Shown: piece by piece, positions 8,819-17,675 of the stretch
Layout: the number at the start of each line of letters is the position of its first letter
How positions within the stretch are numbered: position 1 is the first letter of the stretch
Assembly (NCBI RefSeq): GCF_003863335.1
Contig: NZ_RRAZ01000002.1
Coordinates: forward strand, 162,664 to 226,663
Length of the DNA stretch: 64,000 bases
Source: Falsigemmobacter faecalis
GTDB taxonomy: Bacteria; Pseudomonadota; Alphaproteobacteria; Rhodobacterales; Rhodobacteraceae
Direction: 5' to 3'
Notes under the pieces: generated by a model
What the model was told of the DNA's origin: nothing
Databases searched by the model: none
Seen by the model: only the letters and a program-made list of their open reading frames with translations
Position numbers and translations under genes: made by a program

Positions 8819-9886
8819 TCAGCCTTCGACAAAGCCGGGCCAGACCGTCGCCATATAACTCACAAAGCGCTCTCCGAGTGCCTGGCTGCGCAGATACTCC
8901 GCCGTGACCGGCAGATCGCGCGCCCGAAAGCCCGCATCCGCGGCCATGGCCTGCGGGAAATCAGCATGCAGAATGCCGCCGCGCCCGATCAGCACAAAAT
9001 CCGCCCCCGCCGACAGGCACGCGCGCACATCCGCCGCTGCGTAAATCTTACCGGCGACCCCAAGGGCGCAGGTCCCGCGCGGCAGATCCATGAAGGCATC
9101 CAGAAGCCGCCCCGTTCCGGTATCCTCGGGCGCTTTGGCGTAATCCCACAGCGACACATCGAGATATTCCAGATCGCCCCCGGTCATCATTTCCGTGGCA
9201 AAGCGCTGCGCTTCTTCCAGCGCAATCCCATAGCGCTCAGGCGAGAGGCGCAGACCCAGCGTGAAGTCTGCCCCGCAGGCTTTGCGGATCCCGCTGACAA
9301 TCTCGCGCACAAGGCGGGTGCGGTTGTCATAAGAGCCGCCCCAGATATCGCTGCGGGTGTTCTGATCGCTCAGAAACTGCGTCAGCAGATAGCCATGCGC
9401 GCCATGCACCTCAACGCCGTCAAACCCGGCCTTCTGCGCCCGCAGGGCCGAAGCGATGAAGGTGTCGCGCAAAGCCTCCACTTCGGCGCCGCTCATGTCC
9501 CGCGCGCCGCGCCCCTCCACCGCCGAGATCATCGGCAGGCCGGACAGCTCCGGCCGTGAGCGGTTGCCGCCGTGCTGAAGCTGCAGCGCGCTCTGGGTGC
9601 CGCTGGCTTTCAGGCGCGCGGCAAGCTCTGCCAGACCCGCATCATGCAGATCCGTGGCCGCGCCCAGTTGCCCCTCAAACGACTGACCATCGCGCTGCAC
9701 ATAGGCCGCAGCGGTCATCACCATGGAAAAGCCGCCTTCCCCCCGCGCTTCCAGCCAGCGGATCTCATCATCGCTCAGGACGCCGTCTTCATGGCTCTGC
9801 CGGTTGGTCAGAGGGGCCAGCGTGATGCGGTTCTCCCAGGTGACGCCATTGCGCAGGGTAAGCGGTTGAAAAGCAGTCTCAGTCAT
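8819..9886 (-). CDS. Old-yellow-enzyme family NADH:flavin oxidoreductase
   Basis: Encodes 355 residues from an ATG at 9884-9886. The FMN-dependent TIM barrel is recognisable from ITLAPLTNRQS near the N-terminus, LQLQHGGNRS, the long signature EVHGAHGYLLTQFLS followed by NTRSDIWGGS, and FVLIGRGGILHADFP near the C-terminus. Such enzymes reduce activated C=C bonds of enones, often of unknown natural substrates. The gene is monocistronic and ends at a terminator shared with the sugar transferase. The adjacent TRAP transporter is divergent and could be co-regulated, but no shared operator was seen. Confidence 0.88.
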   Translation of the reverse strand: MTETAFQPLTLRNGVTWENRITLAPLTNRQSHEDGVLSDDEIRWLEARGEGGFSMVMTAAAYVQRDGQSFEGQLGAATDLHDAGLAELAARLKASGTQSALQLQHGGNRSRPELSGLPMISAVEGRGARDMSGAEVEALRDTFIASALRAQKAGFDGVEVHGAHGYLLTQFLSDQNTRSDIWGGSYDNRTRLVREIVSGIRKACGADFTLGLRLSPERYGIALEEAQRFATEMMTGGDLEYLDVSLWDYAKAPEDTGTGRLLDAFMDLPRGTCALGVAGKIYAAADVRACLSAGADFVLIGRGGILHADFPQAMAADAGFRARDLPVTAEYLRSQALGERFVSYMATVWPGFVEG

Positions 9887-10086
9887 CGAAATTCGGTCCT
9901 CCGTTGCGCGGGCAACAGACACCGCCCTGCCGCGGGCCGCAAGAGGGGGAGGCGCGCGGGACCGAAGCCAATGACGCTACGATGCGACATCCTGTCACGC
10001 TAAAGGCTTGTCATCCGGGGTTCCAGAAGCAATAAACCGCAAATATTACCCCATGACCCCGCAATGATTGCAAGAGAGGTGACCTG

Positions 10087-11061
10087 ATGATGAAATTTGC
10101 TGCTGTGGCCCTGACGGGCACGCTGATCGCAGGCGCTGCTTTTGCCAATGCGACGGAAGTGAAAATCGGCTACGCCCTGGCCGAGCATTCGCATTATGGT
10201 GCAGGCTCCAAAGCCTGGATCGAGGCGACCAAAGCCGCCACCGGTGATCGTTTCACTTTTGTCGAATTCCCCTCCTCGGCGCTCGGCGGTGAGCGTGAGG
10301 TGCTGGAAGGCCTGCAGCTCGGCACCGTTGAGGCGACCATCGTCTCCTCGGGCGTGCTGTCGAACTTCGTGCCCGAGATCGGCGTTTTTGACGTGCCGTT
10401 CCTGTTTCGCGACTTCGATCACGCCCGCGCGGTCCTTGACGGCCCGATCGGTGCAGAGATGCTGACGAAATTTGCCGACCACGGCCTCGTGGCTGTGGCC
10501 TGGGGGGAGCAGGGCTTCCGCCATATCACCAACAACCGCGGCCCGATCGCAGCCCCCGCAGATCTGGCCGGTCTGAAGCTGCGCACCATGGAAAACCCGG
10601 TCCATATCAAGGCGTTCCAGACCCTTGGCGCGGCCCCGACCCCGATGGCATGGCCCGAAGTTGTCTCCGCACTTGAGCAGGGCACCATCGACGGCCAGGA
10701 AAACCCGCTCTCGGTGATCGTCTCGTCCAAGCTGAACGAAGTGCAAAAGCACCTGACCCTCTCGGGTCACGTCTATGCGCCGAACGTGCTCTTTGTCTCG
10801 TCGATCTTCTGGGATGGTCTGTCGGATGAAGACAAAGAGGCCTTCCGCAAGGGCGCCGTTGAAGGCGGTCTCGCGATGCGCGCCTTTGTCGACAATGCAG
10901 AATCCACCGGCGCTCAGGCGATGAAAGACGCCGGCATGGCAGTCGGTGAGCTGTCGGCTGACCAGAAAGAGGCCATCAAGGCCGCGCTGGCTCCGGCCTA
11001 TGAGGATTATGCGAAATCCTTCGGCGCAGATCTGCTGCAGCAGATTGCCGATGTGAAGTAA
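10087..11061 (+). CDS. dctP: TRAP transporter solute-binding protein (DctP family)
   Basis: Encodes 324 residues with a signal peptide (about residues 1-20, ending AAFAN). The DctP fold is indicated by KIGYALAEHSHYG, the SSALGGEREVLEG segment, and GLKLRTMENPVH, which contains the Arg that typically binds the ligand carboxylate. TRAP systems import organic acids with a Na+ gradient. It is followed by the small and large membrane subunits, giving a complete P-Q-M operon. Ligand identity is not inferable. AGAGAGGTGA lies upstream of tandem ATG codons. Confidence 0.93.
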   Translation: MMKFAAVALTGTLIAGAAFANATEVKIGYALAEHSHYGAGSKAWIEATKAATGDRFTFVEFPSSALGGEREVLEGLQLGTVEATIVSSGVLSNFVPEIGVFDVPFLFRDFDHARAVLDGPIGAEMLTKFADHGLVAVAWGEQGFRHITNNRGPIAAPADLAGLKLRTMENPVHIKAFQTLGAAPTPMAWPEVVSALEQGTIDGQENPLSVIVSSKLNEVQKHLTLSGHVYAPNVLFVSSIFWDGLSDEDKEAFRKGAVEGGLAMRAFVDNAESTGAQAMKDAGMAVGELSADQKEAIKAALAPAYEDYAKSFGADLLQQIADVK

Positions 11062-11070
11062 GCCTGCCCG

Positions 11071-11111
11071 GGCCCCGCCCGTCCTGTGACAGGCGGCCCC
11101 CAGGCGGGGCC
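11071..11111 (+). terminator. Intercistronic hairpin after dctP
   Basis: GGCCCCGCC (11071-11079) pairs with GGCGGGGCC (11103-11111), and CCTGT-G-ACAGG inside the loop can form a second small stem. It lies between the binding-protein gene and the membrane subunits. Hairpins here often protect the upstream mRNA and reduce downstream expression, giving more binding protein than permease. Confidence 0.5.
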
Positions 11112-11172
11112 GCCTGCTGTCGTTTCCGCAGCCTCTCCGTCCGGGGGCGGCTGCTTTACCCCGGAGTATCCC

Positions 11173-11691
11173 ATGAGCCCCTGGCTTTCCCGTGCGGAAC
11201 AGCTCTTTCTTGGCGTCAATCGCTGGGCCGTGATCCTTGCCCTTTCGGCGATGGCCTGCCTTGTCTTCGCCAATGTCACGCTGCGCTATTTCACCAATAA
11301 CTCCATCGTCTGGGCCGAAGAGGTCGCGCGCTATCTGATGATCTGGATGACCTTTCTGTCAGCCGGCCTTGCGCTCAGGGGCGGGCTGCTGGTGGCGATC
11401 ACCCAGGTGCATCTGCGCTTTTCCCCCTCGGTGGGCCGCGCGATCCGTGTCCTGATGCTGGTGATCCTTGCGGGCTTTTGCCTTTGGATGATCTGGTCGG
11501 GCATCGGCTATATGAATCGCATGGGCCGTCAGCTGACGCCCGCCACGCGGGTCTCCTTTTGGTATATCTATCTCGCCATGCCTTTGGGCTTCGGGCTGAT
11601 GACGGCGCATATCCTGCTGCTCGCCCGCCGTTTTGTGACCACGGGCCGTTTTGATGACGGCCAGGACCAGTCTTCCGCGGTCGGCGGCTGA
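11173..11691 (+). CDS. dctQ: TRAP transporter small permease subunit (DctQ family)
   Basis: Encodes 172 residues with four predicted membrane helices, the usual DctQ architecture (NRWAVILALSAMACLVFANV; the VWAEEVARYLMIWMTF signature; LMLVILAGFCLWMIW; a C-terminal helix). The ATG at 11173 was chosen over an upstream in-frame start because the intervening residues are non-hydrophobic and overlap the intercistronic hairpin. It lies 11 bp before dctM and should form the membrane complex with it. Confidence 0.9.
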   Translation: MSPWLSRAEQLFLGVNRWAVILALSAMACLVFANVTLRYFTNNSIVWAEEVARYLMIWMTFLSAGLALRGGLLVAITQVHLRFSPSVGRAIRVLMLVILAGFCLWMIWSGIGYMNRMGRQLTPATRVSFWYIYLAMPLGFGLMTAHILLLARRFVTTGRFDDGQDQSSAVGG

Positions 11692-11702
11692 GGGATAAGA
11701 TC

Positions 11703-12986
11703 ATGACCCTGACCCTTGTCATAATTTTCGCAGCCCTGCTGATCATCGGCTTTCCGGTGGTCTTTGCCCTTGCGATCTCAGCCTTCGGGGCGGTGCTGAT
11801 CCAGGGCAAATATCCGGTCGTTGTGGTGGTGAAAGAGATGTTCACCGGCCTCGACAGCTTCCCGCTGATGGCAGTGCCTTTCTTCGTTCTGGCGGCAGAG
11901 CTGATGACCGGCGGCGCGATGACCCAGGTGCTGCTGCGCTTTGCCGCGCAGTTCTTTGGCCGCGTGCGCGGTGGTCTTGGCTATGCCAATGTCTTTTCCT
12001 CGGCGATGTTTGCGGGCATCTCGGGCTCGGCGCTGGCCGATGCCGCAGGCCCCGGCGCCATGATGATGAAGATGATGGACAAAGAGGGCTACCCCAGGCC
12101 CTATGCCGCCGCCCTCACGGCCTCAGCCTCCATCGTGGGGCCGATCATTCCGCCTTCGATCACCATGATCATCTATGCCATGCAGGATGAAAGCGTCTCG
12201 GTGGGGCGGCTCTTCATGGCCGGTATTCTGCCGGGCCTGCTGATCTGCGTGATCTATGCGGGGGTGAACTGCATCCAGTCGCACCGCTTTGGCTGGCGCG
12301 GACAGACCCCGGTGCCGCCGCCCGGGGTGTTTATGATGAACACGGTGAAGGCGCTGCCGGCGCTGATGCTGATCGTCTTTGTGATCGGCGGGATCCGGGC
12401 GGGCTTCTTCACGCCAACCGAGGCCTCGGTCGTGGCGGTGTTCTATGCGCTTTTGTGCGGGATGTTCGTCTACCGCACGCTGAAGCTCTCGGCGCTGCCC
12501 GCGATTATCCTCGCCTCTGCGGTGACGTCGGGCGCGATCCTGATGATCCTCGCCTCGGCGCGTGCCTTTGCCTGGGTGCTGATCATTGAGCGGATGCCCC
12601 AGGCGGCCGCCGCCTGGATCGTGGCGCTGGAGCTGTCGCCCATCGTCTTCCTGCTGCTCGTGAACGTGATGCTGCTGGTCTTTGGCTGTTTCATGGACCC
12701 GCTGCCGGGCGTGATGATCCTGGTGCCGATCCTTGCGCCGATCGCGCATAGCATGGGCATTGATCCGACCCATTTTGCCATCGTGGTGATTGTGAACCTG
12801 ACCATGGGACTTGTGACCCCCCCGGTGGGGAGCCTGCTCTTTGTGGTCTCTTCGGTGGGCCGGATTCCGGTGCCGCAGATCCTGTCGCAGATGCCCGCCT
12901 TCCTGATCGCCAATCTGCTGATCCTGCTGGTGCTGACCTATATCCCCGCGGTCAGCACCTGGCTGCCCCGGGCCTCCGGCATGTAA
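11703..12986 (+). CDS. dctM: TRAP transporter large permease subunit (DctM family)
   Basis: Encodes 427 residues of dense hydrophobic helices. Family signatures include GFPVVFALAIS near the N-terminus, MFAGISGSALADAAGPGAMM, SIVGPIIPPSITMIIY and the C-terminal NLTMGLVTPPVGSLLFV. DctM is the Na+-coupled translocating subunit, working with DctP and DctQ encoded just upstream. Length and start are normal for the family. A strong terminator follows. Confidence 0.94.
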   Translation: MTLTLVIIFAALLIIGFPVVFALAISAFGAVLIQGKYPVVVVVKEMFTGLDSFPLMAVPFFVLAAELMTGGAMTQVLLRFAAQFFGRVRGGLGYANVFSSAMFAGISGSALADAAGPGAMMMKMMDKEGYPRPYAAALTASASIVGPIIPPSITMIIYAMQDESVSVGRLFMAGILPGLLICVIYAGVNCIQSHRFGWRGQTPVPPPGVFMMNTVKALPALMLIVFVIGGIRAGFFTPTEASVVAVFYALLCGMFVYRTLKLSALPAIILASAVTSGAILMILASARAFAWVLIIERMPQAAAAWIVALELSPIVFLLLVNVMLLVFGCFMDPLPGVMILVPILAPIAHSMGIDPTHFAIVVIVNLTMGLVTPPVGSLLFVVSSVGRIPVPQILSQMPAFLIANLLILLVLTYIPAVSTWLPRASGM

Positions 12987-12992
12987 CCGCCC

Positions 12993-13023
12993 ATCCGCGC
13001 CCGCCCCTCCGGCGGGCGCGGAT
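12993..13023 (+). terminator. Rho-independent terminator of the TRAP operon
   Basis: ATCCGCGCCCGCC (12993-13005) and GGCGGGCGCGGAT (13011-13023) form a perfect 13-bp stem with a 5-nt loop, followed directly by CTTTT. It starts 7 bp after the dctM stop codon. Confidence 0.85.
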
Positions 13024-13084
13024 CTTTTGCGGAACAGATCCCTTCGCCGCAGCGTTCCTCTCTCATGGACTGCGGAGACGAGAG

Positions 13085-13810
13085 ATGACCCTTGAAAGCC
13101 TGATCGCCACTCTCAGCGATCCCGGCCTTGCCCTTCCCATGATCGGCAGCCTTGTCGCCGGTCTGCTGATCGGGGCCGAGCGGGAATTCAGCGGCAAGCC
13201 CGCAGGTCTGCGCACCCATACGCTGGTGTGTTTCGCCTCGGCGCTGATGACCCTCGCGGGGGTGCGCATGGCGGAATGGACGGTGGCTCTGCCCGCCGAC
13301 ACCCAGATCGTCTCAGATATGGCGCGGATGCCCCATGCCATCCTGACCGGGATTGGCTTTCTGGGCGCCGGGGTGATCTTTCGCGAAGGCGTCAATGTCC
13401 ACGGGCTGACCACCGCCGCCTCGCTGTGGTTCACTTCGGCGCTTGGCATCATCTGGGGCACCGGGCTGACCGAGCTTGCGGTGATCGGCACGGTTGCGGC
13501 GCTGCTGGTGCTGGCCTTTCTGCGCGCCATCCAGCCCCGTAAAGTTGAGCTGCAAAGCTGGCAGCTTGCGCTGAGCTATTCCTTAAACACCGCCCCGACG
13601 ACCGCCGATCTGACCGAGCGTCTGCGCGCGGCAGGCTGGACGTCCGGCCCCGCCGGGGTGGAGGAAACCTCAGAACAGCGCCGCTACACCCTGACCCTCA
13701 GCCCTGCCGCCCCTGGCGCCCCCGATCCCGCCGCCCTGATCGGCGCTTTGCGGGCGGCGACCCATCCCGAGCATCTGTCGCTGCAGCCGGTCCTGGCCGA
13801 TCCGGTCTGA
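13085..13810 (+). CDS. MgtC/SapB family membrane protein
   Basis: Encodes 241 residues. The N-terminal half has about four or five helices with the MgtC signatures LLIGAERE, GLRTHTLV, RMPHAILTGIGFLGAGVIF and GLTTAASLW. The C-terminal soluble part resembles the ACT-like tail of longer members. MgtC-type proteins are linked to growth at low Mg2+ and to control of membrane ATPase; YhiD-like relatives have other, less clear roles. The gene is monocistronic, after the TRAP terminator and before the recombinase. The ribosome site GAGACGAGAG precedes the ATG. Confidence 0.88.
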   Translation: MTLESLIATLSDPGLALPMIGSLVAGLLIGAEREFSGKPAGLRTHTLVCFASALMTLAGVRMAEWTVALPADTQIVSDMARMPHAILTGIGFLGAGVIFREGVNVHGLTTAASLWFTSALGIIWGTGLTELAVIGTVAALLVLAFLRAIQPRKVELQSWQLALSYSLNTAPTTADLTERLRAAGWTSGPAGVEETSEQRRYTLTLSPAAPGAPDPAALIGALRAATHPEHLSLQPVLADPV

Positions 13811-13833
13811 GCCGGTCTGGGGCCCTGCCCCGG

Positions 13834-13899
13834 CCAGAGGGAACGCGGGGGGAACATTTGCGCTTTCCCCCCTCTTTTGTTCCGCTATACTGGCCAGAG
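13834..13899. promoter_or_regulatory. Repeat-rich upstream region of the tyrosine recombinase
   Basis: GGCCAGAGG occurs twice in direct orientation (about 13832-13840 and 13892-13900). Between them GGAACA (13851-13856) faces TGTTCC (13878-13883), and a G6 run faces a C6 run. A TATACT box lies at 13886-13891. This could be an autoregulatory operator or a recombination core site of the downstream enzyme; the sequence alone does not decide. Confidence 0.35.
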
Positions 13900-13923
13900 G
13901 TCCCCTCTGCGCAAAGGCCGTCC

Positions 13924-14952
13924 ATGACTGATCGCTTCCGCTCCGCTCTCAGCCCCCATGCCGCCTCTGAGCATCAGCCTGCGTCGCTCTCAGGTCTGGC
14001 GGCCCAGGCGCGCGACTATGCCGAAGCGGCCACTTCAGCCAATACCCGCCGGGCTTATGATGCGGACTGGCGTCACTTTTCCGCCTGGTGCAGGCATGAG
14101 AACCTCGACCCGCTGCCCCCCCATCCGCAGACCATCGGGCTTTATCTGACCGCCTGCGCCACCGGGGCAAAATCGGTGGGCGGCAGGCGCAATGCCGTCT
14201 CCACGATTGAGCGCCGCCTCTCCGCCCTTTCGACCGTCTATATGAGCAAGGGCCTGGTGCTTGAACGCCGCGACCGCCATATCGCGCTGGTCATGGCCGG
14301 GATCCGCAACACGCACGGCCGCCCCCCGGTCCAAAAAGCCGCCCTGATGCCGGAAGATCTGATCGCCATGCTTGCCGTTTGTGAGCGGGAGACGCTGCGC
14401 GGGCTGCGCGACCGGGCCATTTTGCTGATCGGCTTTTCGGGCGGGCTGCGCCGCTCGGAAATCACCGGGCTGGACGGCGGGCGCGACCAGACCTCGGACG
14501 GCCTCGGCTGGGTCGAGTTCATGGAGAAAGGCCTGCTGATCACGCTGCGCGGCAAAACCGGCTGGCGTGAGGTCGAGATCGGCCCCGGCACCACCCCCGC
14601 CACCTGCCCGATCACCGCGCTTCGCGACTGGATGAAACGCGCCGGAATCCGCCAGGGGCCTTTGTTCCGGCGCATCTGGCCCGATGGGATGGAGATCGGG
14701 CCGATGCGCCTGAACGACCGCGAAGTGGCGCGGGTGGTCAAACGCCTGGCCGTTCTGGCAGGCGTTGCGGACCCCCGCGATGAGCGGATGTATGCGGGCC
14801 ACTCGCTGCGCGCAGGCCTTGCAAGTTCGGCTGAGGCCGATGAGCGCCTGGTGCAAAAACAGCTTGGCCATTCCACCGCCGAAATGACCCGCCGCTACCA
14901 GCGCCGCCGCGACCGTTTCCGCGTCAACCTGACCCGCGCGGCGGGGCTTTAA
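13924..14952 (+). CDS. Tyrosine recombinase / phage-type integrase (orphan)
   Basis: Encodes 342 residues. An N-terminal SAM-like core-binding domain (SANTRRAYDADWRHFSAWC) is followed by a catalytic domain with Arg in GFSGGLRRSEI, Lys in RGKTGW, HSLRAG (His-x-x-Arg), a further His in LGHSTAEM and the Tyr nucleophile in RRYQRR, so all catalytic residues are present. No transposition gene, phage gene or att site is recognisable nearby. It may be a resolvase-like enzyme of the replicon or a leftover from an integrative element. The start at 13924 was preferred over 13858, which would add a non-conserved tail overlapping the upstream repeats. Confidence 0.9.
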   Translation: MTDRFRSALSPHAASEHQPASLSGLAAQARDYAEAATSANTRRAYDADWRHFSAWCRHENLDPLPPHPQTIGLYLTACATGAKSVGGRRNAVSTIERRLSALSTVYMSKGLVLERRDRHIALVMAGIRNTHGRPPVQKAALMPEDLIAMLAVCERETLRGLRDRAILLIGFSGGLRRSEITGLDGGRDQTSDGLGWVEFMEKGLLITLRGKTGWREVEIGPGTTPATCPITALRDWMKRAGIRQGPLFRRIWPDGMEIGPMRLNDREVARVVKRLAVLAGVADPRDERMYAGHSLRAGLASSAEADERLVQKQLGHSTAEMTRRYQRRRDRFRVNLTRAAGL

Positions 14953-15072
14953 TCCCCGCGCCCCTCCCCCGTAAAGAGCAGGCCCGTCACAAAACTTTCC
15001 TGCAATACGCCCTCGCGAAACGCGGCCATGGCGCTATAGTGCAACCATCGGCCCATGCCCGAGGAGTTTATT

Positions 15073-16314
15073 GTGACCGTTAAATCCTTTGTATTTGCAG
15101 GACTTGCCCTGCCCCTTCTGATCCCCGCCACCGCCTTCGCGCAAAATGCCCCCCCGGCCTGCCTTGCCGGTCGCGAAGCGGTCTGGCTTGGCGGCGCAGA
15201 GGTGGCTGAACTCAGCGGCGCGGCGCTGCAAAGCGAGGTGAGTACCGGTTCAGGCGGCAGCCTGCTGGCCGCCTTCCGCGTAACCGGAGACGAGCGGCCG
15301 CTGCGCATTGAGCTGGGCAATCACAGCCAGGGCGACCCCCATCTGACGCTCTATACCGCCTCCGGCACCATGATCACCGAGATGGATGATTATGAAGGCA
15401 CGCTTGCCAGCCGCATTGAGCACAATCTTGCGCCGGGCGATTACTGCGCGCTCGCCCGCGATGTCTCCAACGGTCCGCTGACCGCCACGCTGCGCGTCTC
15501 GGAGATGAGCGACACCCCGATCGTCACCGCCCAGGGGCGCGCCTCGATGGCGGCCTGCACCGCCGCGACCGAGGCCGTGACCCTTGATGATGCGGCGCTT
15601 GCCAAAGCGCTTGGCGATTACACCTTCCTCTCCGAGACCTTCAGCGCCGATCAGGGGCCGAAATATCTGCGCTTCAACCTGCCCGGCAACGCCGGCCTGC
15701 GCCTGACCGCCACCTCCTCTCAGGCCGATCCGGTCATCACCCTCTACAACGCCGCCGGCGAGCAGGTGGCTGAGAACGACGATGCCGATGGCACCAACGC
15801 CCGCCTGGATCTTCTCGGCAATCTCGCGGCCGGAACCTATTGCCTTGGCGCCACGTCAATTGGCGGCGGCAGCGGTGAGATCCGCGTCTCCGTGGGCGGT
15901 GTCGATCCCGCCGAGGTGCTGCGCGATGCTTACCGCCAGGGCCAGATCCCGCCGCCGTCTTCGGCGAACTACCCGGTTGAGGCGCTCGACCTCACCTCGG
16001 CGGAGCCGCAGGTGAAACTGCTCGGCGGCTCGGCGCTGTGGTTCAGCTTTGACATTGAAGAGCGTCAGGTGGTGATCCTGAATGCCTATGCCGCCGCCAC
16101 CGGCATGGACACCCGCATGGCGCTGTTTGACGTCTCGGGCCGCCAGATCACCGAGAACGACGATGCCAATGGCTCCACCGATCCGCAGATCGGCCCGGTC
16201 CTGCTGGAGCCCGGCAGCTACCGCCTGGCGCTTGTGCAGCTGGGCGCGGACAGCACCACCGGCCAGATGCGCGCCGCCTCGCTCAGCGCACAGCGCTATC
16301 TGCGCGCGAAATAA
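15073..16314 (+). CDS. Secreted protein with three PPC-like (pre-peptidase C-terminal) repeats
   Basis: Encodes about 413 residues from a GTG at 15073, with GAGGAG six bases upstream and a signal peptide (ending ATAFAQ) directly after. Three similar beta-rich repeats can be aligned around PHLTLYTASGTMITEMDD, PVITLYNAAGEQVAENDD and TRMALFDVSGRQITENDD, each followed by a G-x-Y-x-L/C turn (PGDYCALA, AGTYCLGA, PGSYRLAL). This matches the PPC/DVUA0089-type jelly-roll domain of secreted proteins. No catalytic domain is attached, so it may be a stand-alone adhesion or stabilising protein. Two repeats carry paired cysteines. Confidence 0.7.
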   Translation: MTVKSFVFAGLALPLLIPATAFAQNAPPACLAGREAVWLGGAEVAELSGAALQSEVSTGSGGSLLAAFRVTGDERPLRIELGNHSQGDPHLTLYTASGTMITEMDDYEGTLASRIEHNLAPGDYCALARDVSNGPLTATLRVSEMSDTPIVTAQGRASMAACTAATEAVTLDDAALAKALGDYTFLSETFSADQGPKYLRFNLPGNAGLRLTATSSQADPVITLYNAAGEQVAENDDADGTNARLDLLGNLAAGTYCLGATSIGGGSGEIRVSVGGVDPAEVLRDAYRQGQIPPPSSANYPVEALDLTSAEPQVKLLGGSALWFSFDIEERQVVILNAYAAATGMDTRMALFDVSGRQITENDDANGSTDPQIGPVLLEPGSYRLALVQLGADSTTGQMRAASLSAQRYLRAK

Positions 16315-16321
16315 CCCGCAG

Positions 16322-16341
16322 AGGGGGCCTTCGGGCCCCCT
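16322..16341 (+). terminator. Hairpin with UUCG loop after the PPC-repeat gene
   Basis: AGGGGGCC and GGCCCCCT form an 8-bp stem closed by a TTCG tetraloop, 8 bp after the stop codon. The T-run is missing. The following stretch 16342-16724 is non-coding as far as I can see. Confidence 0.6.
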
Positions 16342-16724
16342 GCCCTCCCGGCTTTGGCTTTTCTTAAATACTCATCTTCGCCCGTGCCGCCTTCGCCCCG
16401 GAATGCGGAAGTCACAACCGCAAAGCCTGAACCATCAACCCTATCCCACGAGAGGGCGGCAGGGTCAGACGCTCAGACCGTCTGACAGGTCCCCCCCCCA
16501 CTGCCCTGCACCGCCCGCGTGTCGCCAGACCGCAACAGCGATCCGCAACAGCGATCCGCCAAATTCAGCGCAGCCTGCCCACAACAGGTTTTCGGATCAC
16601 CGCAGGGAACGGACTGAGAGCAAGCCCCCCGCTCAGCTCGCGCAGAAGCTCCGTGGCCGAGGCGGCTTCCCCGCTGCTCCCGAAAGCAGCGGGGCCTGCC
16701 ACCACGCCCGCAGGATCGGCCTTT

Positions 16725-17504
16725 TCAGCCCCGATTGCGGGCGGTATAGCCCTGCATCGCCGTAATCCAGGCCTCATAATCGCTGGCCTTTTTCGCCATA
16801 TAGCGCCGCACGCGCTGATGCGGCGTCACCAGAAACTGCCCCGCCTCCACACCGTCAAAGCCCAGACGCGCCACCTCTGCCGCGCTCATCACACCATCCG
16901 CGCGGGTCGCCTCATCCTTCACATCGGCCAGCATCGCGGTATCGACCCCCTGGGGGCACAGCGCCGTGACGCCAATGCCGTCGCCGCCATGAGCAATCGC
17001 AATGCTTTCCGCCAGCCCGAGGGCCGCGTGTTTCGTCGCACTATAGGTCGCGGCCCCAGGCGCCGTCAAAAGCCCCGCCGCCGAAATGGTCTGCAACAAA
17101 TGCCCGCGCCCGCGCGCGATCATGCCCGGCAGTACCGCGCGGCTCAGCCGCACATGCGACAGCACATTCACCTCCCAGGCCAGCGACCAGAGGGCATCGT
17201 CGGGCGATGTAATCACACCCGCTTCCACCCAGCCCGCCGCCGTTCCGGCATTGCAGCATAAAATCCCGATCGGCCCCGCGCGCTCTTCTGCATCCGCCAC
17301 AAGGCGGGTGATAAAGCCCGCGTCGCGCAGATCCCCGGCAAGCGCAAGGCCACCGGTCTCTGCAGCAATCGCCTCAAGCCCCGGCCCCGCCAGATCGCTC
17401 AGCACCAGGGCCTTAGCCCCCCGCGCCTTTGCCTCTCGCGCCAGCGCCTGACCAATGCCACCGCCCGCTCCGGTGATCAGCACCACTTCGCCCGCAGTTT
17501 TCAT
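16725..17504 (-). CDS. Short-chain dehydrogenase/reductase
   Basis: Encodes 259 residues of a classical SDR. The NAD(P)-binding motif TGAGGGIG lies at residues 11-18, NAG is in ILCCNAGTAA, and the active site has Ser in QTISAAG plus YSATK (Tyr and Lys). Asp-Leu after the second strand (LVLSDLAG) favours NAD over NADP. Substrate is unknown; the closest general class is 3-oxoacyl-ACP-reductase-like. It is divergent from the YgiC-like gene with a gap of about 170 bp and has no obvious partner gene. Confidence 0.88.
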   Translation of the reverse strand: MKTAGEVVLITGAGGGIGQALAREAKARGAKALVLSDLAGPGLEAIAAETGGLALAGDLRDAGFITRLVADAEERAGPIGILCCNAGTAAGWVEAGVITSPDDALWSLAWEVNVLSHVRLSRAVLPGMIARGRGHLLQTISAAGLLTAPGAATYSATKHAALGLAESIAIAHGGDGIGVTALCPQGVDTAMLADVKDEATRADGVMSAAEVARLGFDGVEAGQFLVTPHQRVRRYMAKKASDYEAWITAMQGYTARNRG

Positions 17505-17675
17505 CCATTCCCCCCTGGTTTTCGCCTTAGTGAGACCCGGAAGTCCTGCCCTGTCAAATGCTTCGCAGCCAAAAAGCCTGTCCGGCTCCCCTTTGATCCT
17601 GGCGCTGCGGTGACTATCTTACCCCCCAAGGCGCCCGCCCGGGCGCTTCATGACGAGCCGCCTGCGGAGACTGCC

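Noticed and set aside
16565..16777. 70-codon open frame on the minus strand
   Set aside because: It overlaps the SDR 3' end and has no ribosome site or family resemblance.
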